Shown: piece by piece, positions 56,425-64,000 of the stretch | Layout of the letters: the number at the start of each line of letters is the position of its first letter | Position numbering within the stretch: the first letter of the stretch is position 1 | Source: Chromatiales bacterium | Lineage (GTDB): Bacteria; Pseudomonadota; Gammaproteobacteria; UBA6429; Thiohalophilaceae | DNA length: 64,000 bases | Assembly: GCA_027076325.1 (NCBI GenBank) | Contig: JALTJZ010000011.1 | Coordinates: 124,001-188,000, forward strand | Direction of reading: 5' to 3' | The notes under the pieces: generated by a model | Databases searched by the model: none | Told to the model about the DNA's origin: nothing | The model's input: only the letters and a program-made list of their open reading frames with translations | Made by a program: the position numbers and the translations under genes

Positions 56425-56606
56425 GAATAAATCTCTGAGCCTGAACTTAACTATAACTAAGGACTTTTATCTATTGCCTGATTTTGGCTAATTTTAGTCC
56501 TACCTGCATTATTTTTTTACCATTAAAACACAAGCAACAATGACGTGCACGTAAAACAGGAGTAAGATAGCGGTTAAGTATGGAAATTAAAAGGTAGGGA
56601 CTGCCT

Positions 56607-58127
56607 ATGTCACTCGCTGTTGTTTATAGCCGCGCCCAGGCTGGCATTGAAGCACCACTGGTCAGTGTTGAGGTACACCTGGCAAATGGCTTGCCAGGTT
56701 TGTCGATTGTTGGTTTACCCGAAACAGAAGTAAAAGAAAGCAAAGATCGAGTGCGAGCCGCAATTATCAATTCGCAATTTGAATTCCCGGCTCGTCGCAT
56801 TACCATCAGTTTGGCACCAGCGGATTTACCCAAAGAAGGTGGCCGTTTTGACCTCGCCATTGCCCTTGGAATTTTGGCTGCATCAGAACAAATTCCATCC
56901 CAATCACTTGAGCAATTTGAATTTATCGGTGAGCTTGCCTTAAGTGGTAAATTGCGTGGCATACGTGGGGTGCTCCCGGCTACTATTCAAACAGCTCGCG
57001 CAAAACGCAGTTTATTTGTTGCCAGCTCCAATGCCGATGAAGCCGCACTGGTCAGTGCTGCAACTATTTACCCAGCGCAGCATTTATTAAATGTTTGTGC
57101 GCACCTGAGCAAACAAACCCTGCTAACCCCGCATGTCGCTAGTGCCTCTACATTGCAACAGGCAAATATAAACACAACCACTAATCTCAGCGATATTACC
57201 GCTCAGCACCATGCCAAGCGCGCACTCGAAATTGCAGCAGCCGGTGGCCATTCACTGTTAATGATTGGCCCGCCCGGTTCGGGTAAAACCATGCTGGCAA
57301 GTCGCCTGCCGGGAATACTGCCTCCCATGACAGAAGCAGAAGCCCTGCAAACAGCCGCCATACAATCTATTAGCTATCATGGCTTTAATGCCAGGAACTG
57401 GATGCAACGACCTTTTCGTACACCCCACCATACAGCATCCGGCGTGGCACTGGTTGGTGGCGGCTCACAACCCCGCCCGGGTGAGATTTCTCTGGCGCAT
57501 AACGGGGTTGTATTTCTGGATGAGCTCCCCGAATTTGAACGCAGAGTACTGGAAGTATTAAGGGAACCGATTGAATCCGGTAAAATTGTTATTTCGCGTG
57601 CTGCACGCCAGGCAGAATTTCCTGCAAGGTTCCAGTTAATTGCGGCAATGAATCCCTGCCCTTGTGGTTATCATGGCCATAGTAATGGCCGGTGCCGTTG
57701 TACACCTGGCCAGATATTACGCTACCGTAGTAAAATATCCGGCCCACTGTTAGATCGCATTGATATGCATATTGATGTACCCGCTTTACCCATAAAAGAC
57801 TTAAATAAAATTAATCATTCACAGGAAGAATCCAGCGACCAGGTGCAGCAACGTGTTAGTAAAGCACGACAAATTCAGATTGAACGCAGCCAGTGTTCAA
57901 ATAGCCAGTTAACTAACACAAATATTAAAGCGTATTGTCAACTGCAGAAAAAAGATGCTGTACTTCTGGAAAATGCCATAGAAAAATTAGGCTTGTCTGC
58001 ACGTGCTTATCAACGTATTTTAAAAGTTGCACGTACTATTGCCGATCTGGAGAATGAAGAATGCATAAATACTAAAATTATTACCGAAGCCATTTCATAT
58101 CGGCGACTGGATCGTGCTGCTATTTAA
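56607..58127 (+). CDS. comM: ComM/YifB family Mg-chelatase-like AAA ATPase
   Basis: A 506-residue protein. The N-terminal ChlI domain (LSIVGLPETEVKESKDRVRAAI) is followed by the AAA core with Walker A GPPGSGKTML (near residue 221), Walker B VVFLDELPEF, and the C-terminal Mg-chelatase domain with NPCPCGYHGH (three of the zinc Cys). ComM is a branch-migration helicase that aids integration of transforming DNA. Length is normal. GTAGGGA precedes the ATG. In Pseudomonas the gene lies near ubiK and glnK-amtB; here the urea block is between. Confidence 0.95.
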   Translation: MSLAVVYSRAQAGIEAPLVSVEVHLANGLPGLSIVGLPETEVKESKDRVRAAIINSQFEFPARRITISLAPADLPKEGGRFDLAIALGILAASEQIPSQSLEQFEFIGELALSGKLRGIRGVLPATIQTARAKRSLFVASSNADEAALVSAATIYPAQHLLNVCAHLSKQTLLTPHVASASTLQQANINTTTNLSDITAQHHAKRALEIAAAGGHSLLMIGPPGSGKTMLASRLPGILPPMTEAEALQTAAIQSISYHGFNARNWMQRPFRTPHHTASGVALVGGGSQPRPGEISLAHNGVVFLDELPEFERRVLEVLREPIESGKIVISRAARQAEFPARFQLIAAMNPCPCGYHGHSNGRCRCTPGQILRYRSKISGPLLDRIDMHIDVPALPIKDLNKINHSQEESSDQVQQRVSKARQIQIERSQCSNSQLTNTNIKAYCQLQKKDAVLLENAIEKLGLSARAYQRILKVARTIADLENEECINTKIITEAISYRRLDRAAI

Positions 58128-58153
58128 AAAGAGCGGGAGGCGATAATGCAAAG

Positions 58154-59995
58154 TTAAGCAAACTTCCATTTTTTTTCTAGTAGCCAGTTTTCAATTTCAG
58201 CGGCCGACAAAGGTCTGCTCATAAAGAACCCCTGCGCAATGTCACAGTTATAGGCCTGTAATATTGCATAGGTTGTTTTATTCTCTATGCCTTCGGCGAC
58301 AACCCGATACCCTAGATTATGCGCTAAATCAATGGTAGACTTTACAATAACACTATTATCCCTGTCCGTATCCATGTTCATAACAAATGATTTATCAATT
58401 TTAATTTCATCAACAGGTAATGATTTTAAATACGATAAAGAAGAATAACCTGTACCATAATCATCAATACTTAATAATACGCCTAGTGCAGACAGGTGGT
58501 TAAGTATTATCATTGATGCACCAGGATCCTGCATGGTTGAATTTTCGGTTACCTCTAAAATAATATTAGAGGGGGTTACATTATATTTCTCCAGGTTTTG
58601 TTTAACCAGCGCAACGAACGAGCTGTCACTTAAATCATAGGTTGAAATATTAATTGAAATAGTAAATTCAATCCCCATCTCGCGCCACTGTGCCCATTGC
58701 TGCATGGCTTTTCCAATTACCCAGGTTGTTACCAATCGTATTGTGCCGGTTTTTTCTGCAATGGGAATAAAGTTATCTGGAGGAACAAAACCATATTCAG
58801 GATGATGCCAACGTATTAAAGCCTCACAACCGATTACCCGATTTGTATTCAAGTCGACTTTCGGCTGATAAAAAAGTTCCAGCTTGTCATCTTCCAGTCC
58901 TTTTTTTAAGTCGGCCATTAAATTCAGGCGATATTTTGTTTCATAGTCATGTGAAATATCATAAATCATGTAATTTCGGTTTTCTTCACGGGCATGATAC
59001 AGGGCATTATTTGCATGCTGAATCAATTCATCAGATGTGCTGCCATGATCAGGAAAATAGGAAACTCCACCACGAATAATAATGTCAAACATAATATCAG
59101 GTAAGTCGATGGGTGCGAGCAAGCTGGAGGCGCAACGGCCAATAACCCGGTCAATGTCATCCAGTGTCTGAAATATCGGAACAATAATAGCAAATAAGTC
59201 TTCACCTAAACGTGATAAGGCCGTACCACTGGTTGCATCCTGAATAATAGAAACCGTATCGGATGTTCGCAGAATTGCTTTTAAACGCGCCGTAATTTTT
59301 CTTAATAATTCATCATAAGCATGATGGCCAATCACATTATCAATTTCAGTATAATTATCAAAACCCAGAACAATGACTGCCACATTTGTTTTATTTCGTT
59401 TACTTACCGATATAAATTGAGACAAACGATCTTCAAACAAATATCGATTCGGCAACCCGGTTACACTGTCGTGTAACAGATTTTTTTGTAACTTTTCTTC
59501 TGCCTCTTCCTTTTGTTTAACTGCAGACATTAAGCTATTTGTTTGTGCATTAATAGCGCGATCCAATGATTTATTTTTTAGAAGTAACTCTTTGTAAAAA
59601 GTACTCATCGAAACAATCGTGTTAATTCTAGCCAGCATTTCAAAGTGATCGAAAGGTTTGGCAATAAAATCCTTGGCTCCACACTCCAGCACTTTTACTT
59701 TTATTTCAACATCATCTTCGGCGGTTAAAATAATAACGGGAAGATACTCTGCGTTACATTCTTTTTTGAAAACAGTTAATACGTTAAAGCCATCCATATC
59801 AGGCATATTTAGATCAAGCAAGACAACATCGGGATCATATTCCTTATATAAAGAAGCTGCCTGCCGTGCTTCACGCGTCAGGTGGATGTTACTGAACCCT
59901 GCACCCCGTAAGATCGCATCAATTAACCCAAGTGTTGCCTGGTTATCATCAATTGCTAAAATAACGGCATCTTTATTTTCTGCTGTTAACTTCAT
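58154..59995 (-). CDS. Response regulator with degenerate GGDEF and intact EAL domain
   Basis: A 613-residue cyclic-di-GMP signalling protein. Receiver (residues 10-125) with phospho-acceptor Asp61 in VVLLDLNMPDMDG. A coiled linker leads to a diguanylate-cyclase-like domain in which the GGDEF motif is replaced by LGEDLF (about residue 270), so no synthesis is expected. The EAL domain has an intact core: FYQPKVDLNTNRVIGCEALIRWHHP, ENSTMQDP, SIDDYGTGYSSLSYLKSLPVDEIKIDKSF and VVAEGIE. It is predicted to be a phosphodiesterase controlled by phosphorylation. The Hpt gene stands 28 bases upstream, so a phosphorelay is suggested. Confidence 0.93.
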   Translation of the reverse strand: MKLTAENKDAVILAIDDNQATLGLIDAILRGAGFSNIHLTREARQAASLYKEYDPDVVLLDLNMPDMDGFNVLTVFKKECNAEYLPVIILTAEDDVEIKVKVLECGAKDFIAKPFDHFEMLARINTIVSMSTFYKELLLKNKSLDRAINAQTNSLMSAVKQKEEAEEKLQKNLLHDSVTGLPNRYLFEDRLSQFISVSKRNKTNVAVIVLGFDNYTEIDNVIGHHAYDELLRKITARLKAILRTSDTVSIIQDATSGTALSRLGEDLFAIIVPIFQTLDDIDRVIGRCASSLLAPIDLPDIMFDIIIRGGVSYFPDHGSTSDELIQHANNALYHAREENRNYMIYDISHDYETKYRLNLMADLKKGLEDDKLELFYQPKVDLNTNRVIGCEALIRWHHPEYGFVPPDNFIPIAEKTGTIRLVTTWVIGKAMQQWAQWREMGIEFTISINISTYDLSDSSFVALVKQNLEKYNVTPSNIILEVTENSTMQDPGASMIILNHLSALGVLLSIDDYGTGYSSLSYLKSLPVDEIKIDKSFVMNMDTDRDNSVIVKSTIDLAHNLGYRVVAEGIENKTTYAILQAYNCDIAQGFFMSRPLSAAEIENWLLEKKWKFA

Positions 59996-60023
59996 TTAAG
60001 CCAAAACTACCTGTTTTACTACT

Positions 60024-60359
60024 TTAAGTTTTCGCCAGCATAATCCGTTCTGAAATTCTGATAATATTCTTTACGCTAACATCTAACATGGCTGGGTCAT
60101 GCTGGCATAGCCTTTCTGCTTTTTTACATTCTTCAGATAATTGCGGATACCCATAATTCCCGGATACCCCTTTTATTTTATGAAAAATATTATTTAATTC
60201 AGCCTTATCTACCTTCTGCATCGCCCGTTCTATTTCATTTAAATAGCCGGGAATACTGGCAATAAATTTGTCAACTAATCGGTGAAATGCCGGATTGTTA
60301 CTGGTAAGCAGCTCAGAATAAAGCGGCTCGGGCGTTTTATTTTTACCCACCTGCGCCAT
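60024..60359 (-). CDS. Hpt-domain phosphotransfer protein
   Basis: A 111-residue protein, wholly a histidine phosphotransfer four-helix bundle. The active His60 is in IFHKIKGVSGNYGYPQLSEECK, with the usual Lys two residues on. No kinase is encoded next to it, so it probably takes phosphate from a hybrid kinase elsewhere and passes it to the adjacent receiver/EAL protein. It precedes that gene in the same direction by 28 bases. Confidence 0.86.
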   Translation of the reverse strand: MAQVGKNKTPEPLYSELLTSNNPAFHRLVDKFIASIPGYLNEIERAMQKVDKAELNNIFHKIKGVSGNYGYPQLSEECKKAERLCQHDPAMLDVSVKNIIRISERIMLAKT

Positions 60360-60500
60360 ACCCTGTCATTATTTTGCTCATGCTTTAAAGTATCGGCAAA
60401 AAAATACTGAACTTTAAGAAATTGACGATCAAAAGGTCTCTGTGGGGATTATGCCGTGGCACAAGTAAGCCGTTAAATTTAAAGAAGAATTACTGGGAAG

Positions 60501-63500
60501 TTAGCTAGCTACCTGGTGCTTTTTTAAATAAACATAATAAAAAACCGGAATAACAACCAGAGTAAGCAAGGTTGATACCAAAATACCCGCAATTAGTGCA
60601 ATAGCAAGGCCATTAAAGATAGGGTCATCCAGAATAAAGAAAGCCCCCATCATCGCCGCAAGACCGGTTAACACAATGGGTTTAGCCCGTACAGCACCCG
60701 CACGAATGACAGCTTCTTCGAGAGCGATACCTTCCCCAATTTGCTGATTAATAAAGTCCACCAGCAAAATAGAATTACGCACAATAATACCGGCCAGCGC
60801 AATCATGCCAATCATGGAGGTTGCAGTAAATTGCGCCCCTAAAAGTGCATGCCCGGGAAATACACCAATCGCAGTGAGTGGAATCGGTGCCATAATAATT
60901 ACCGGGACAAAATAGGAGCGAAACTGAGCGACCACTAACAGGTAAATCATAATAAGACCAACTGAATAAGCTATGCCCATATCACGAAAAGTTTCATAAG
61001 TGATCTGCCATTCACCATCCCACTTCAAACTGTACTCATAGGGATTGTCGGGCTGCGATATTAAAGATTGGGGGATAGGTTTGCCATATACAATTTGCTC
61101 ACTTTGCAGCGCCGAATACATATCACCCATGCTATAAAGCGGGCTATCGAGTTCACCTGCTGCATCACCGGTAACATAAACAACCGGCAGTAAATCTTTA
61201 TGGTATATGGTGTTTTGCCGTGTTGTATTTTTAACTTTCACCAGATCCTCAAGCGCAATGAGCTGTCCTTTGCGATTTCTAACCTTGAAGTTAAGCAGGT
61301 CAGCCACTGTTGCCTTATTCTTGTTTGCATTATGCAGGCGGATAGGCAAAGGATATTTTACTTTGCCAGTATGTAAATAACTAACATCATCACCATTTAA
61401 AGCTGTCGCAATTGCATCTACCACATCTTTTTCAGATACTTCCCACAGTGCCGCTTTATGTTGATCCACGGCAATAATAAATTTTTCGGCCTTTGCTTCG
61501 ATGCTATCATCAACATCAACAACGTCTTCTGTTTTTTCAAAAATTGAGCGTACTTTTTTGGCAACATCCATCTGCCCACTGTAATCAAGACCATAAATTT
61601 CAGCAACTAACGGTGACTGTACCGGAGGACCTGGAGGCACTTCTACAATTTTGATGTTGGCATTATATTCTTTCGCTATTTTTTGCAGTGGCTCTCTCAA
61701 AGCCTGCGCAATAGTATGACTTTTTAATTTACGCTGTTTTTTGTCAACAAGATTCACCTGAATATCGGCAACATTGGCACCCTGACGTAAATAATACTGA
61801 CGTACCAGACCATTGAAATTAATAGGCGCTGCTGTTCCTGCATAAATCTGGTAATTTTTAACTTCCGGAATTATTTTAAGGTGATCACCTAATGCGGTTA
61901 ATACCCGGGTAGTTTGCTCCAGCGTAGTACCTTCAGGCATATCCACTACAATCTGAAATTCTGACTTATTATCAAATGGTAGCATTTTCAGCACAACTAC
62001 TTTAAGTGGGACTAAACCAACAGAAAAAATTAATAGTAGAATAATGCCATAAAATAAATTTCTTCGATTTGTTTTTGCACTGTTTTTCCTGTCATCGCTA
62101 TCAATTAAAAACATACCAATATAGCGTTTAAAAAACAGGTAGTATTTTTCGTTATTGCTGCTGTCATCATGCACACCATCATTTTTTAATAAGCGATTTG
62201 ATAACCAGGGGGTTACGACAAAAGCAACCAGTAATGAAATCAACATCCCAATCGAGGCATTAATTGGTATCGGACTCATATAGGGCCCCATTAGCCCACT
62301 AACAAAGGCCATTGGTAACAAGGCTGCAATAACAGTAAAAGTTGCCAGTATTGTGGGGCCGCCTACTTCATCTACCGCAAAAGGAATGGCATCTTTTAAC
62401 TTACTAACACCTAGCATCATATGGCGGTGAATATTTTCGACCACAACAATAGCATCATCAACCAAAATACCAATGGAAAATATCAGGGCAAAAAGTGAAA
62501 CACGGTTAAGAGTAAATCCCCATGCCCATGAAGCAAAAAGGGTCATTGCCAGCGTGATTGTAACGGCCAGCCCCACAATAAGGGCTTCCCGTTTACCCAA
62601 AGCAAATAATACAAGAAGAACCACCGACAAGGTTGCAAAAACAAGTTTCTGAATTAATTTTTGTGCTTTGGTATTCGCTGTTTCACCATAATTTCTTGTA
62701 ATGTCCAGACGAATATTATTGGGAATAAACACACCTTTTAATTGTTCAACCCTTTTAATAACCGCATTGGAAACATCAACTGCATTCACACCAGCCTGTT
62801 TTGCAATGGCGATCGTGACTGCCGGGTAAGTATCTGCTTTATCACCATGCAAGGTAATGTTATTTACCTGCTCTGCTGAACGTTTAATTTTTGCAACGTC
62901 ACGCAAATAAACCGGTTTCCCGTTATGCACAGCTACAATTAAATCCTGTAACTCATCAATCGTTGACAAAAACTCGCCTGCCTGCACAGCAAACTCTTTA
63001 TTATTGGTAACCGTATAACCAACCGGCTTTGTTACATTACTCAGGGTTAATGCCTGACGAAGTTCATTTATTGATATACCGTAGGCAGCAAGGGCGGCAC
63101 TGTTCAATTCAACATGAACAACGTCTTTGTCACCACCGATGGTATAAATATCACGTGTTCCTTTGACGCGCTTAATTTCTGTTTCAATCGAATGTGCAAT
63201 TTTTAACAAGTCATAACTGCTGGTATTTTTATCTTCGGCCCAAAGTGTTAACGAAACGACTGGAACATCGTCAATGCCTTTAGGTTTGATAAGTGGTTTA
63301 CCAACGCCCATATTTTCTGGCAACCAGTCCTGCTTGGAGTACAAAGCATTATACAAACGCACAATAGCCTGGGTACGATCTTCGCCTACTTTAAACTGGA
63401 TTGTTAAAACCGACATGCCCGGTTTAGAAACAGAGTATATATGTTTGACGCCCTGCAATTCTGACAAAATTCGCTCGGCTGGCGAACTAACTAATTGTTC

Positions 63501-63725
63501 AACTTCTTCTGCTGAGGCTCCATAAAAAGGTATAAACACATTTGCAAAGGTAACATTAATCTGTGGTTCTTCTTCACGTGGGGTAACCATAATGGCAAAA
63601 ATACCCAGTAAAAAACCAACTAATGCCAGCAGCGGTGTTATTTCAGAAACTAAAAAGAATTTGGCAATGCTTCCTGATATACCCAGGTTTGCTTTTTCTG
63701 TAGTGTTATCCGAACCTGCCGTCAT
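60501..63725 (-). CDS. HAE1-type RND efflux pump (permease)
   Basis: A 1074-residue inner-membrane pump with 12 helices. Proton relay Asp pair in FSIGILVDDAIVVVENIHRHM (about residue 420); large periplasmic loops; C-terminal RAGAVRAKPIVLTGLAAMMGA and LVDFINQQ. The N-terminal PREEEPQINV is typical of the AcrB/MexF-like set with a Pro-Arg-Glu-Glu-Glu block found in one group of proteobacterial pumps. Drug or metal specificity cannot be told. The adaptor gene overlaps by four bases upstream. Confidence 0.92.
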   Translation of the reverse strand: MTAGSDNTTEKANLGISGSIAKFFLVSEITPLLALVGFLLGIFAIMVTPREEEPQINVTFANVFIPFYGASAEEVEQLVSSPAERILSELQGVKHIYSVSKPGMSVLTIQFKVGEDRTQAIVRLYNALYSKQDWLPENMGVGKPLIKPKGIDDVPVVSLTLWAEDKNTSSYDLLKIAHSIETEIKRVKGTRDIYTIGGDKDVVHVELNSAALAAYGISINELRQALTLSNVTKPVGYTVTNNKEFAVQAGEFLSTIDELQDLIVAVHNGKPVYLRDVAKIKRSAEQVNNITLHGDKADTYPAVTIAIAKQAGVNAVDVSNAVIKRVEQLKGVFIPNNIRLDITRNYGETANTKAQKLIQKLVFATLSVVLLVLFALGKREALIVGLAVTITLAMTLFASWAWGFTLNRVSLFALIFSIGILVDDAIVVVENIHRHMMLGVSKLKDAIPFAVDEVGGPTILATFTVIAALLPMAFVSGLMGPYMSPIPINASIGMLISLLVAFVVTPWLSNRLLKNDGVHDDSSNNEKYYLFFKRYIGMFLIDSDDRKNSAKTNRRNLFYGIILLLIFSVGLVPLKVVVLKMLPFDNKSEFQIVVDMPEGTTLEQTTRVLTALGDHLKIIPEVKNYQIYAGTAAPINFNGLVRQYYLRQGANVADIQVNLVDKKQRKLKSHTIAQALREPLQKIAKEYNANIKIVEVPPGPPVQSPLVAEIYGLDYSGQMDVAKKVRSIFEKTEDVVDVDDSIEAKAEKFIIAVDQHKAALWEVSEKDVVDAIATALNGDDVSYLHTGKVKYPLPIRLHNANKNKATVADLLNFKVRNRKGQLIALEDLVKVKNTTRQNTIYHKDLLPVVYVTGDAAGELDSPLYSMGDMYSALQSEQIVYGKPIPQSLISQPDNPYEYSLKWDGEWQITYETFRDMGIAYSVGLIMIYLLVVAQFRSYFVPVIIMAPIPLTAIGVFPGHALLGAQFTATSMIGMIALAGIIVRNSILLVDFINQQIGEGIALEEAVIRAGAVRAKPIVLTGLAAMMGAFFILDDPIFNGLAIALIAGILVSTLLTLVVIPVFYYVYLKKHQVAS

Positions 63726-64000
63726 TCAATTTTACCCTGCGCATTTTGTTGCTGTATAAGGCTGGCAGCCCTGATAGGATCGAGAACAACTTTTTCACCT
63801 TCAGACAAGCCAGCTAACACTTCAATTTCATTTTCTGCATGGCGATGCCCTAAACGAATTTGTCGAAACGTAATGATGCCTTTTTTATTTTTGACATAAA
63901 CGGCGGTCACTTCACCACGGTAAGCAACCGCCTGCCTGGGAATAAGTAACGCAAGCTCTTCGCCAATGGTCAACCCTACCCGGGTAGACATGCCCGGATA
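63722..64000 (-). CDS. RND efflux periplasmic adaptor (C-terminal part; N-terminus beyond window)
   Basis: The frame is open to the window end, so this is the end of a larger gene. Visible: MSTRVGLTIGEELALLIPRQAV, the beta-barrel typical of MFP adaptors, then FRQIRLGHRHAENEIEVLAGLSEGEKVVLDP and a short tail. It overlaps the pump start by four bases, showing translational coupling. The internal ATG at 63991 is not the real start; the preceding codons (YPG) fit the same family. Confidence 0.85.
   Translation of the reverse strand, partial: YPGMSTRVGLTIGEELALLIPRQAVAYRGEVTAVYVKNKKGIITFRQIRLGHRHAENEIEVLAGLSEGEKVVLDPIRAASLIQQQNAQGKIE

Noticed and set aside
56425-56606. Sigma-54 promoter of the urease operon
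   Set aside because: Only weak matches with the right spacing were found; a sigma-70 start is equally possible.

Overview
The window is a stretch of gammaproteobacterial chromosome. The family content supports this: PriA, ArgS, TtcA, UbiK, ComM/YifB, GlnK-AmtB and FetAB are all of proteobacterial type, and the pairing of priA with argS plus a SPOR protein, and of glnK-amtB with ubiK and comM, matches the gene order known from Pseudomonas and relatives. The DNA is moderately AT-rich. I cannot name the genus. The proportion of envelope, metal and urea genes suggests a free-living aquatic organism, but that is inference.

Layout. 0-8.2 kb: housekeeping and small-metabolism genes: BluB (cut by the window edge), a DUF2784 membrane protein, an NfeD/SPFH membrane pair, a 2OG-Fe(II)-oxygenase-like protein with a structured leader, TtcA, a fructosamine-kinase-like protein, a dienelactone hydrolase, a small Cys-rich protein and an exported protein of unknown function. 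8.2-11.1 kb: priA, preceded by an AT-rich gap with four DnaA boxes. 11.1-32.5 kb: an accessory block lying between priA and argS, which are neighbours in related genomes. It holds an outer-membrane protein with an OmpR-type two-component system, a lipoprotein with 14 beta-propeller repeats, a CRP-type regulator with a CRP-like operator, a broken Tat-secreted multicopper oxidase, a secreted subtilase, a four-gene envelope operon (porin, beta-propeller, short RND adaptor, CusA-type RND pump), a dead IS5-like transposase and an intact IS10-like transposase. 32.5-39 kb: argS, SPOR protein, YugP-like protease, two small exported proteins, FetAB, a CDGSH protein and the relic of a peptidoglycan amidase.

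39-56.4 kb is a nitrogen region. glnK-amtB has a sigma-54 promoter and several GCAC-N7-GTGC NtrC dyads. Three paralogous TorF-family (TIGR02001) putative porins lie nearby. One of them heads the urtABCDE urea ABC transporter operon behind its own sigma-54 and NtrC sites. A complete urease operon (ureH-D-A-B-C-E-F-G, including a nickel permease) lies upstream. The genes form one route: a putative outer-membrane channel, urea capture and import, hydrolysis by nickel urease, and ammonium uptake and sensing by AmtB-GlnK, with expression probably under nitrogen limitation. The urea block seems to have been inserted between ubiK and comM.

56.6-64 kb: comM, a response regulator with degenerate GGDEF and intact EAL, an Hpt protein beside it, and a second RND pump whose adaptor gene runs off the window.

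The most notable points are the TorF porin fused to the urea regulon, the unusual porin/propeller/adaptor/RND operon without a TolC gene, the double seven-blade propeller lipoprotein, the DnaA-box cluster before priA, and the relic genes (multicopper oxidase, amidase, transposase). All statements come from reading the sequence. No database search was run.
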